From contig JBOHHM010000118.1 of the NCBI GenBank assembly GCA_050725495.1, positions 1 through 5,088 on the forward strand: a stretch of 5,088 nucleotides of DNA. The letters run 5' to 3'. Shown here piece after piece: positions 1-5,088 of this stretch. Position 1 is the first letter of the stretch; each line of letters begins with the position of its first letter. Below the pieces are notes generated by a model. The model made no database searches and was not told where the DNA came from. It worked only from the letters and a program-made list of their open reading frames with translations. The stretch comes from JBOHHM01 sp050725495 (GTDB lineage: Bacteria > Pseudomonadota > Gammaproteobacteria > Burkholderiales > Burkholderiaceae_C). Position numbers and translations under genes: made by a program.

Positions 1-133
1 CCTCCAAGCCAGCGGCGCCCTGCCCGACGAGGCGCAGATTCGGCGCGCGCGCCGGCTCATCATGCTGCAGGCGCACCTGCTGCCGCTGATTCCGCTGGCC
101 GCCGTGTTTCTGGCTCGCGGTTACGGCCAATGA
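1..133 (+). CDS. C-terminal end of a DUF2214-like small membrane protein (partial)
   Basis: Only the last 43 codons are present, read in the frame that begins at base 2 and ends with TGA at 131-133; the start lies outside the window. The fragment has a charged stretch (PDEAQIRRARRL) followed by a hydrophobic segment (MLQAHLLPLIPLAAVFLARG) and a very short tail, so the protein probably ends with a membrane helix. The pattern of basic residues, QAHL, a hydrophobic run and a final FLARGYG matches my memory of the C terminus of DUF2214 family membrane proteins of betaproteobacteria, whose function is unknown. The family call rests on a short fragment and could be wrong; that it is the end of a real membrane-protein gene is more secure, since the frame is open to the edge and stops just before argS. 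Confidence 0.55.
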   Translation, partial: LQASGALPDEAQIRRARRLIMLQAHLLPLIPLAAVFLARGYGQ

Positions 134-150
134 GCCAGCGCCCGCGCCCG

Positions 151-156
151 TAAAAT
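151..156 (+). promoter_or_regulatory. -10 box (TAAAAT) placed for a leaderless argS transcript
   Basis: TAAAAT matches the sigma70 -10 consensus TATAAT at five of six positions and stands out in a GC-rich stretch. Counting its last T as -7 puts +1 on base 163, which is the A of the argS ATG. There is no good TTGACA-like -35 at a 16-18 base spacing (128-133 reads CAATGA), so the promoter would be weak or lean on other contacts. No Shine-Dalgarno sequence lies between this box and the ATG, which agrees with a leaderless message. Transcription from the upstream gene could also supply argS. Confidence 0.5.
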
Positions 157-162
157 CGGCCC

Positions 163-1836
163 ATGCTCTCAGTCAAACAAGATTTGCTCGGCAGCCTGGC
201 GGCCGAGCTGGAAAAGCTCTCCCCGGGCGCGGGCGAGAAGGCGGCGTTTGAATCGCCCAAAGTGGCGGCCCACGGCGACTGGGCCACCACGGCGGCCATG
301 CAACTGGCCAAACCTTTGAAACAGAACCCGCGCCAGCTTGCGGAAAGCCTGAGCGCCGGCTTGCGGACGACCGTTGCGTTCCAAACCTGGGTCGATGCCG
401 TCGAAATCGCCGGGCCGGGCTTCATCAACATCCGGCTCAAGCCCGAGGCCAAGCAGCAGATCGTGCGCGAGGTGCTGACGGCAGCCGACCAGTTCGGTGT
501 GCAGGCACCCCATGGTCGGCACATGCTGGTGGAGTTTGTCTCGGCCAACCCGACCGGCCCGCTGCATGTGGGTCACGGCCGCCAGGCCGCGCTCGGCGAC
601 GCGATCTGCAACCTGTTCGCGACCCAGGGCTGGGACGTGTACCGCGAGTTCTATTACAACGACGCCGGCGTGCAGATCCAGACCCTGGCCCTGAGCACCC
701 AGCTGCGCGCCCAGGGCTGCAAGCCCGGCGACCCGCAATGGCCGCAAGCCGCCTACAACGGCGACTACATCGCCGACATCGCCGCCGATTTCCTCGCGAA
801 GAAAACGGTCAAGTCCGACGACCGCGAATACACGGCCAGCGGCGATGTGGACGACCTCGATTCGATCCGCCAGTTCGCGGTCGCCTACCTGCGCCACGAG
901 CAGGACCTGGATCTGCAAGCCTTCTGCGTCAGGTTCGACCATTACTACCTCGAATCCAGCCTCTACACCAGCGGCAAGGTCGAGGCGGCTGTCGAAAAGC
1001 TGCAGGATGCCGGCAAGACCTACGAGCAAGACGGCGCGCTATGGCTCAAGTCCACCGACTACGGCGACGACAAGGACCGCGTGATGCGCAAGTCCGACGG
1101 CAGCTACACCTATTTCGTGCCCGACGTGGCCTACCACATCACCAAGTGGGAGCGCGGCTTCAGCAAGGTCGTCAATATCCAGGGCACGGACCACCACGGC
1201 ACCATCGCGCGCGTGCGCGCCGGCCTGCAGGCCGCGGGCGTGGGCATCCCCGAGGGCTACCCCGATTACGTGCTGCACACCATGGTGCGCGTGATGCGCG
1301 GCGGCGAGGAGGTCAAGATCTCCAAGCGCGCCGGCAGCTATGTGACGCTGCGCGACCTGATCGAATGGACCAGCAAGGATGCCGTGCGCTTCTTCCTGCT
1401 GTCGCGCAAGCCCGACACCGAATATGTGTTCGACGTCGACCTGGCGCTGGCGCAGAACAACGACAACCCTGTCTACTATGTGCAGTACGCGCACGCGCGC
1501 ATCTGCTCGGTGCTGGCGGCCTGGGGCGGCGATGTTCAGGCGCTCAAAGACGCCGAGCTGTCGCCGCTGCAAAGCCCGCAGGCGGCTGCGCTGATGCTGC
1601 AGCTGGCCAAGTACCCCGCGATGCTCAGCGCAGCGGCCCAGGACTTCGCGCCACACGATGTGACCTTCTACCTGCGCGAGCTCGCCGCTGCCTACCACAG
1701 CTACTACGATGCCGAGCGCATCCTGGTTGACGACGAGGTCGTCAAGCGCGCGCGCCTGGCCCTGGTCGCCGCGACCGCGCAGGTGCTGCACAATGGATTG
1801 GCGGTGCTCGGTGTGTCGGCGCCGTCCAAGATGTGA
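163..1836 (+). CDS. argS: Arginyl-tRNA synthetase (ArgRS)
   Basis: This class Ia aminoacyl-tRNA synthetase attaches arginine to tRNA-Arg using ATP in the cytoplasm; enzymes of this type need the tRNA bound to activate arginine. The 557-residue length is normal for bacterial ArgRS. In order it shows the N-terminal ArgRS domain (about residues 5-95, with GPGFINI at 84-90), the catalytic Rossmann core opening with SANPTGPLHVGHG (HIGH motif HVGH at 135-138), the conserved segment around GTDHHGT, the KMSKS-like loop KISKRAG at 385-391, and the C-terminal DALR anticodon-binding domain from about 435, starting at NPVYYVQYAHAR. The KMSKS loop is of the KxSKR type, as in Bacillus-type ArgRS, rather than the degenerate form of E. 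coli. The ATG at 163 gives the expected N terminus. There is no Shine-Dalgarno before it, consistent with the -10 box at 151-156. It ends 8 bases before the SPOR-domain gene. Confidence 0.97.
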   Translation: MLSVKQDLLGSLAAELEKLSPGAGEKAAFESPKVAAHGDWATTAAMQLAKPLKQNPRQLAESLSAGLRTTVAFQTWVDAVEIAGPGFINIRLKPEAKQQIVREVLTAADQFGVQAPHGRHMLVEFVSANPTGPLHVGHGRQAALGDAICNLFATQGWDVYREFYYNDAGVQIQTLALSTQLRAQGCKPGDPQWPQAAYNGDYIADIAADFLAKKTVKSDDREYTASGDVDDLDSIRQFAVAYLRHEQDLDLQAFCVRFDHYYLESSLYTSGKVEAAVEKLQDAGKTYEQDGALWLKSTDYGDDKDRVMRKSDGSYTYFVPDVAYHITKWERGFSKVVNIQGTDHHGTIARVRAGLQAAGVGIPEGYPDYVLHTMVRVMRGGEEVKISKRAGSYVTLRDLIEWTSKDAVRFFLLSRKPDTEYVFDVDLALAQNNDNPVYYVQYAHARICSVLAAWGGDVQALKDAELSPLQSPQAAALMLQLAKYPAMLSAAAQDFAPHDVTFYLRELAAAYHSYYDAERILVDDEVVKRARLALVAATAQVLHNGLAVLGVSAPSKM

Positions 1837-1841
1837 GGGAG
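1835..1841 (+). promoter_or_regulatory. Ribosome binding site that fixes the SPOR-gene start
   Basis: The bases GAGGGAG overlap the argS stop codon (TGA at 1834-1836). The GAGG core ends six bases before the ATG at 1845, which is good spacing. An in-frame GTG at 1833 would add four residues (start, R, E, N) but would lie upstream of this site, so ATG 1845 is preferred. The overlap with the argS stop suggests translational coupling. Confidence 0.75.
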
Positions 1842-1844
1842 AAC

Positions 1845-2498
1845 ATGAAACGACAACGCGGTGGGACCGTCGTGGGCTTCATCATCGGATTGCTCGTGGG
1901 CCTGGGTGCGGCATTGGCCGTGGCGGTCTATGTGACCAAGGTGCCCGTTCCGTTCCTGCACAAGGGCCAGAACCGGACGGCCGAGCACGACGCGGCCGAG
2001 ACCAGAAAGAACAAGGACTGGGATCCGAACGCGCCGCTGTATGGCAAGAACCCGGCGAGGCCGGCGGCGCCGGCCGCGTCCGGTCCGGTCGGCTCCGAAA
2101 GCCCCGGGACCGCCCCCGCGCCGCCGCCTGCGAATGCGGCCGCCAAGCCTGTGCTCGCGCCGCCTCCGCCTGCGAAGGCCGAGGTCAAGCCCGAAACCAG
2201 GCCGGCCATCTCGGCCGACCCCCTGGGCGATCTGGCCAGGGCCAAGGCGACGGGCGTCGACCCCTTCACCTATTTTGTGCAGGTCGGCGCTTTTCGCAGC
2301 GCCGAGGAAGCCGAGTCGCAGCGCGCCAAGCTCTCGCTGATGGGCGTGGAAACCAAGGTCACCGAGCGCGAGCAATCGGGCCGCACGGTGTTCCGCGTGC
2401 GCGCCGGGCCGTTCGAGAAGAAGGAAGATGCTGACAAGATCAAGGACAGGCTCGACGCCAGCGGCATGGAAACGGCCCTGGTGCGCGTGCAGCGCTGA
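1845..2498 (+). CDS. Membrane-anchored SPOR-domain protein (FtsN/DamX-like architecture)
   Basis: This 217-residue protein has a short basic cytoplasmic tail (MKRQRGG), one membrane helix at about 8-30 rich in G, A, V and L, a long low-complexity Pro/Ala/Lys linker (about 66-120, including PAPPPANAAAKP and APPPPAKAEVKP), and a C-terminal SPOR domain (about 141-217). The SPOR domain is recognised from YFVQVGAF at 143-150, the pattern A..KL...G......, and VFRVRAGPF at 182-190. SPOR domains bind glycan strands lacking stem peptides at the division septum, and the layout is that of a bitopic inner-membrane protein with a periplasmic domain, as in FtsN. I see no clear FtsN essential-core motif, so I give no gene symbol; it could be FtsN itself or an accessory SPOR protein. 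It lies between argS and dsbA, an order I recall from other Burkholderiales, and is probably cotranscribed with both. Confidence 0.9.
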   Translation: MKRQRGGTVVGFIIGLLVGLGAALAVAVYVTKVPVPFLHKGQNRTAEHDAAETRKNKDWDPNAPLYGKNPARPAAPAASGPVGSESPGTAPAPPPANAAAKPVLAPPPPAKAEVKPETRPAISADPLGDLARAKATGVDPFTYFVQVGAFRSAEEAESQRAKLSLMGVETKVTEREQSGRTVFRVRAGPFEKKEDADKIKDRLDASGMETALVRVQR

Positions 2499-2542
2499 AC
2501 GCCGCGGGAACTTCGCAGCGCACCGGCACTCAGCCAGTACAC

Positions 2543-2547
2543 AGGAG
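2543..2547 (+). promoter_or_regulatory. dsbA ribosome binding site (AGGAG)
   Basis: A near-perfect Shine-Dalgarno sequence ends eight bases before the dsbA ATG at 2556. A second ATG at 2552 lies closer but runs into TGA after five codons, so 2556 is the true start. Confidence 0.8.
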
Positions 2548-2555
2548 AGCAATGG

Positions 2556-3206
2556 ATGAAACGTCGTGATTTTTCTTGGGCCGCTGCCTGCGCACTGGCC
2601 ACCACCAGCTTGGCCGCCCCGGCCGTTCATGCCCAGGGCAAGAGGCCCGAAGAGGGATCGGACTATATCGCGCTGGACAAGCGCGTGCCGGTCGAAGCCA
2701 GCCAGGGCAAGGTCGAGGTGATCGAGTTTTTCTGGTACAGCTGCCCGCATTGCAATGCGTTCGAGCCCCGGCTGGAGGCCTGGATCAAGACGGCGCCCAA
2801 GGATGTGCTGTTCAGGCGCGTGCCCGTGGCTTTCAATGCCAGCTTTGTGCCCGAACAGCGGCTGTTTTACACGCTGGAAGCCATGGGCAAGCTCGACGAG
2901 CTGCACCGCAAGGTGTTCCACGCGATCCACGTCGAGCGCCAGGCGCTCAACAAGGACGCAGCCATCGTCGGCTGGATAGAAAAGCAGGGGCTGGACAAGG
3001 CCCGGTTCATCGAGCTGTACAACTCGTTCGCCGTCGCCACCAAGGTGCGCAAGGCGACCCAGTTGCAGGATGCTTTCAAGGTCGCGGGCGTGCCGGCGCT
3101 GGGCGTGGCCGGGCGCTTCTACACCGACGGCTCGCTGGCGCAGAGCATGGAGCGTGCGCTGCAGGTGACCGACTACCTGATCGCCGAGGTCCGCAAGGGC
3201 CATTGA
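2556..3206 (+). CDS. dsbA: Thiol:disulfide interchange protein DsbA
   Basis: DsbA oxidises cysteine pairs in newly exported periplasmic proteins and is itself reoxidised by the membrane protein DsbB. The 216-residue precursor begins with MKRRDFSWAA, a hydrophobic stretch and a probable cleavage site after AVHA (about residue 26). The mature part has the thioredoxin-type strand VEVIEFFWYSCPHC, with the redox pair Cys63 and Cys66 in CPHC (the same dipeptide as E. coli DsbA), a helical insertion (about 75-165) and the cis-proline loop GVP with Pro180. The mature chain of about 190 residues is normal for DsbA and contains no other cysteine. The N-terminal RRDF resembles a twin-arginine signal, discussed separately. 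The gene is 57 bases after the SPOR-domain gene, with no promoter visible in the gap, and is followed at once by an intrinsic terminator, so it looks like the last gene of an argS-SPOR-dsbA unit. Confidence 0.95.
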   Translation: MKRRDFSWAAACALATTSLAAPAVHAQGKRPEEGSDYIALDKRVPVEASQGKVEVIEFFWYSCPHCNAFEPRLEAWIKTAPKDVLFRRVPVAFNASFVPEQRLFYTLEAMGKLDELHRKVFHAIHVERQALNKDAAIVGWIEKQGLDKARFIELYNSFAVATKVRKATQLQDAFKVAGVPALGVAGRFYTDGSLAQSMERALQVTDYLIAEVRKGH

Positions 3207-3222
3207 AGGCCTTCGGCCGCCA

Positions 3223-3252
3223 GCAAAAAGCCCGGCAAGCCGGGCTTTTTGC
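3223..3252 (+). terminator. Intrinsic terminator after dsbA
   Basis: A perfect 14-base inverted repeat (GCAAAAAGCCCGGC / GCCGGGCTTTTTGC) is separated by AA. The GC-rich core GCCCGGC/GCCGGGC followed by five T forms a textbook Rho-independent terminator 16 bases after the dsbA stop; the innermost pair must open to give a loop of four. Because the left arm begins with five A, the complement strand also reads as hairpin plus T run, so it may act in both directions, although no convergent gene is present. A small GGCC-TTC-GGCC hairpin lies just before it at 3208-3218. Confidence 0.9.
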
Positions 3253-3281
3253 TTGGGTCGGCGGCAGGCCATCGCTACAAT
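3253..3281 (+). promoter_or_regulatory. Sigma70-type promoter for lptA-lptB-rpoN
   Basis: TTGGGT at 3253-3258 and TACAAT at 3276-3281 are separated by exactly 17 bases. They match the consensus TTGACA and TATAAT at three and five positions. The predicted start is the A at about 3288, giving a 5' leader of only about 15 bases before the lptA ATG. The -35 box begins on the base after the terminator stem ends. No experimental start site is known to me. Confidence 0.7.
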
Positions 3282-3302
3282 GCGAGCAAGATTCATGCCT
3301 TT

Positions 3303-3938
3303 ATGAAAAACCACGCCACCCCGCTTCTGTTGTTCGTGTCTTGCGCCCTGATCTGGGGTGCCGCCCAGGCCGAAAAGGCCGACCGCAACAAGCCCATGAA
3401 CGTCGAGGCCGACGCCCTGCGCTACGACGACCTCAAGCAGACCAGCATCTTCACGGGCCGCGTGGTGCTGACCAAGGGAACCATCGTCATCCGGGGCGCG
3501 CGCGTGGACGTGCGCCAGGACCCGGAGGGCTACCAGTTCGGCCTGGTGACGGCCGAGGCCGGCAAGCTGGCCTACTACCGGCAAAAGCGCGAGGGTGTGG
3601 ACGAGTACATCGAGGGCGAGGGCGAACTCATCGAGTACGACAGCAAGGCCGACCTCGTCAAATTCATCAGGCGCGCCGAGCTGCGCCGCTACCGCGGCGC
3701 CACCCTCAACGACGAAATGACGGGCAACCTGATCACCTACGACAACAGCACCGATGTGTTTACCGTCGATGGCGCGGTCACGAGCCCGCAGTCCGCCGGC
3801 GCGGGCGGCCGCATCCGGGCCATGCTGACGCCCAGGGGGGCGGCATCTGCGGCGGCAGTTCCCGAGGCGGCGCCCGCGGGGGCCAAGCTGCTGCCGGCCT
3901 TGCGTCCCAGCACCACCCTGGGCGGGGACAAGAAGTGA
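3303..3938 (+). CDS. lptA: LptA, periplasmic lipopolysaccharide transport protein
   Basis: LptA oligomerises into the periplasmic bridge that carries LPS from the LptBFG-C complex at the inner membrane to LptD/E at the outer membrane. The 211-residue protein has a signal peptide (MKNHATPLLLFVSCALIW, likely cleaved after AQA at 21-23), then an OstA/LptA-type beta-jellyroll from about residue 31 to 172. Family hallmarks are PMNVEADALRYDD, the strand FTGRVVLTKGTIVIRGARV, and later GNLITYDNSTDVFTVDG. The tail of about 35 residues (176-211) is Ala/Pro-rich and probably disordered; it makes the protein longer than E. coli LptA (185 residues). ATG 3303 is chosen because it begins the signal peptide; an in-frame start at 3249 would add 18 residues encoded across the terminator and promoter. 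No Shine-Dalgarno is seen. The stop overlaps the lptB ATG. Confidence 0.93.
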   Translation: MKNHATPLLLFVSCALIWGAAQAEKADRNKPMNVEADALRYDDLKQTSIFTGRVVLTKGTIVIRGARVDVRQDPEGYQFGLVTAEAGKLAYYRQKREGVDEYIEGEGELIEYDSKADLVKFIRRAELRRYRGATLNDEMTGNLITYDNSTDVFTVDGAVTSPQSAGAGGRIRAMLTPRGAASAAAVPEAAPAGAKLLPALRPSTTLGGDKK

Positions 3939-4726
3939 TGGACCGTCCCGTGGGCCGCGCCGAGGCCGAGCCAGCGAGCCGACTCGAAGCCCGCCATTTG
4001 CAGAAGTCCTACGGCAGCCGCAAGGTGGTCAAGGACGTCACGCTGGCCGTGCAAAAGGGCGAGGTCGTGGGCCTGCTCGGGCCCAACGGCGCGGGCAAGA
4101 CCACATCGTTTTACATGATCGTGGGCCTGGTGCGCGCCGATGCGGGCGAGATCACCATCGACGGCCGCCAGGTCGAGCACATGCCCATCCACCGCCGTTC
4201 GCGCCTGGGCCTGTCTTACCTGCCGCAGGAGGCCTCGATTTTTCGCAAGCTCAACGTCGCGGACAACGTGCGGGCCGTGCTGGAGCTGCAGCGCCATTGC
4301 GAGGGCGAGATGGCCGGCAAGCCCTTGTCCGAGCAGGAGATCGAGCGACGCCTGAGTGCCCTGCTGCAGGACCTGCGGGTCGACCATCTGCGCGACTCGC
4401 CGGCGCTGGCGCTCTCGGGCGGCGAGCGCCGGCGCGTTGAAATTGCCCGCGCCCTGGCCACGCAGCCGCGCTTCATCCTGCTCGACGAGCCGTTTGCCGG
4501 CATCGACCCGATCGCGGTGATCGAAATCCAGCGCATCATCGGTTTTCTCAAGTCGCGCGGCATCGGCGTGCTGATCACCGACCACAATGTGCGCGAAACC
4601 CTGGGCATTTGCGACCACGCCTACATCATCAGCGACGGCCATGTGCTGGCCCAGGGCACGCCGTCGGAGATCGTGGACAACGCCGATGTGCGCCGCGTCT
4701 ACCTGGGCGAGCATTTCCGCATGTAA
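3938..4726 (+). CDS. lptB: LptB, ATPase of the LPS export ABC transporter
   Basis: LptB is the cytoplasmic nucleotide-binding subunit that dimerises and, with LptF and LptG, powers LPS extraction from the inner membrane. The 262-residue protein contains every ABC ATPase motif: Walker A GPNGAGKT (48-55), Q-loop Gln97 in YLPQEASIFRKL, signature LSGGE (159-163), Walker B FILLDEP (179-185) with catalytic Glu184, and switch His216 in ITDHNVRETL. The segments SIFRKLNV and FAGIDPIAV are typical of LptB and separate it from amino-acid transporter ATPases. The N terminus has about 15 extra residues before the family core (LEARHLQKSYG), making it longer than E. coli LptB (241). The same frame is open far upstream, but the ATG at 3938, in TGATG with the lptA stop, is the sensible start and suggests translational coupling. 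A GGGGA at 3924-3928 is a possible ribosome site. Confidence 0.95.
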   Translation: MDRPVGRAEAEPASRLEARHLQKSYGSRKVVKDVTLAVQKGEVVGLLGPNGAGKTTSFYMIVGLVRADAGEITIDGRQVEHMPIHRRSRLGLSYLPQEASIFRKLNVADNVRAVLELQRHCEGEMAGKPLSEQEIERRLSALLQDLRVDHLRDSPALALSGGERRRVEIARALATQPRFILLDEPFAGIDPIAVIEIQRIIGFLKSRGIGVLITDHNVRETLGICDHAYIISDGHVLAQGTPSEIVDNADVRRVYLGEHFRM

Positions 4727-4737
4727 GGGCCAGGGCC

Positions 4738-5088
4738 ATGAAGCAAGGTTTGTCACTCCGCGTCTCGCAGCATCTGGCGCTGACGCCGCAGCTGCAGCAG
4801 TCGATCCGGCTGCTGCAGCTGTCCACGCTGGAGCTCAACCAGGAGGTCGAGCAGATGCTCGACGACAACCCCTTCCTCGAACTCAGCACGGACGAGGCGC
4901 CGCGCGAGGAGTCTGGCCAGGCCCAGGGCGATGTGCCGGCGCGCGAGGACGAGCGTGCGGCCGACGATGCCAGCGATTCGATGGCCAGTGGCGGCGAGGA
5001 CACGGGGGCTGCGGGCTCCAACGAGCAGGAAACGGCGGCTGCGGACCTGGGCGACGAGTCCAGCTGGGACGGCGACGGCAGCGCCGAG
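4738..5088 (+). CDS. rpoN: RNA polymerase sigma-54 factor RpoN (5' part, cut by the window end)
   Basis: Sigma-54 directs RNA polymerase to -24/-12 promoters and stays closed until an AAA+ enhancer-binding protein remodels it. The first 117 codons are present and the frame is open to the last base. Residues 1-50 are the conserved region I, the activator-interacting domain, rich in Gln and Leu: LRVSQHLALTPQLQQSIRLL, then LSTLELNQEVEQML and DDNPFLE. From about residue 51 the chain becomes region II, an acidic, low-complexity linker rich in Asp, Glu, Ala, Gly and Ser that is poorly conserved in the family. The core-binding and DNA-binding parts (RpoN box) lie beyond the window. It starts 11 bases after lptB, with AAGGG at 4725-4729 (overlapping the lptB stop) as a likely ribosome site, so it is probably cotranscribed with lptA and lptB. 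This order is conserved in many proteobacteria. Confidence 0.95.
   Translation, partial: MKQGLSLRVSQHLALTPQLQQSIRLLQLSTLELNQEVEQMLDDNPFLELSTDEAPREESGQAQGDVPAREDERAADDASDSMASGGEDTGAAGSNEQETAAADLGDESSWDGDGSAE

Noticed and set aside
1221..1234. 14-base perfect palindrome CGGCCTGCAGGCCG inside argS
   Set aside because: It falls in ordinary codons for a conserved stretch (AGLQAAG), and such palindromes are expected by chance in GC-rich coding DNA.
2110..2180. Imperfect direct repeats in the SPOR gene (two similar CCGCC...CCTGCGAA blocks)
   Set aside because: They encode the Pro/Ala linker; short slippage-prone repeats are normal in such linkers and the frame is intact.
2492..2521. Hairpin between the SPOR gene and dsbA (GCGCTG...CAGCGC)
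   Set aside because: The stem is only six base pairs with an 18-base loop and no T run, so it is not a credible terminator; transcription likely continues into dsbA.
3303..3371. Possible lipoprotein signal in LptA (Cys14 in LFVSC)
   Set aside because: There is no Leu at -3 of the cysteine, the cysteine lies inside the hydrophobic core, and a good signal peptidase I site (AQA) follows at residues 21-23.
1704..3584. Minus-strand open frame of about 626 codons spanning the SPOR gene, dsbA and part of lptA
   Set aside because: It runs antisense to three genes with clear family motifs, across a terminator and a promoter, and its product is a low-complexity His/Arg/Gly/Leu-rich sequence typical of antisense frames in GC-rich DNA.
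2576..3937. Long + strand open frame in phase with lptB, extending upstream through dsbA and lptA
   Set aside because: The upstream part is an out-of-frame shadow, rich in Arg, Gly and Ala, and reads across the terminator. ABC ATPase homology begins only after the ATG at 3938.
4846..4863. 8-base inverted repeat GTCGAGCA/TGCTCGAC near the start of rpoN
   Set aside because: It encodes the conserved region I residues VEQMLD, and the two-base loop and lack of a T run argue against a regulatory or terminator role.

Overview
This window is ordinary chromosomal DNA from a GC-rich betaproteobacterium. The ArgRS/SPOR/DsbA order, the LptA-LptB-RpoN order and the protein sequences best fit Burkholderiales, probably Comamonadaceae; the family-level call is an inference from memory of these proteins. 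All genes are on the + strand and coding density is very high. I see no insertion sequence, CRISPR array, tRNA, rRNA, phage gene or atypical-composition island, and no non-coding stretch over about 100 bases.

Layout. 1-133: last 43 codons of a small membrane protein (DUF2214-like). 151-156: a -10 box placed exactly where transcription would begin on the A of the next start codon. 163-1836: argS (arginyl-tRNA synthetase). 1845-2498: a membrane-anchored SPOR-domain (FtsN/DamX-like) protein. 2556-3206: dsbA, a periplasmic thiol oxidase with a CPHC active site. These three genes have gaps of 8 and 57 bases and look like one transcription unit, closed by a strong intrinsic terminator at 3223-3252. 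A new sigma70-type promoter (3253-3281) abuts the terminator and drives the second unit: lptA (3303-3938), lptB (3938-4726, sharing one base with lptA) and the 5' part of rpoN (4738 to the window end).

How the genes fit together. The first unit joins translation (argS) with two envelope functions: septal peptidoglycan binding (SPOR) and oxidative folding in the periplasm (DsbA). The second unit supplies two parts of the LPS export machine, the periplasmic bridge LptA and the cytoplasmic ATPase LptB. In many bacteria these are followed, as here, by rpoN (sigma-54). DsbA and Lpt are functionally linked in E. coli because LptD needs disulfide formation, but that link is background knowledge and not shown by this DNA.

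I found no previously undescribed system. The points most worth a second look are at the level of expression: a probable leaderless argS mRNA, a three-codon upstream ORF overlapping the lptA start, back-to-back terminator and promoter between the two units, and lptC missing from its usual place upstream of lptA.
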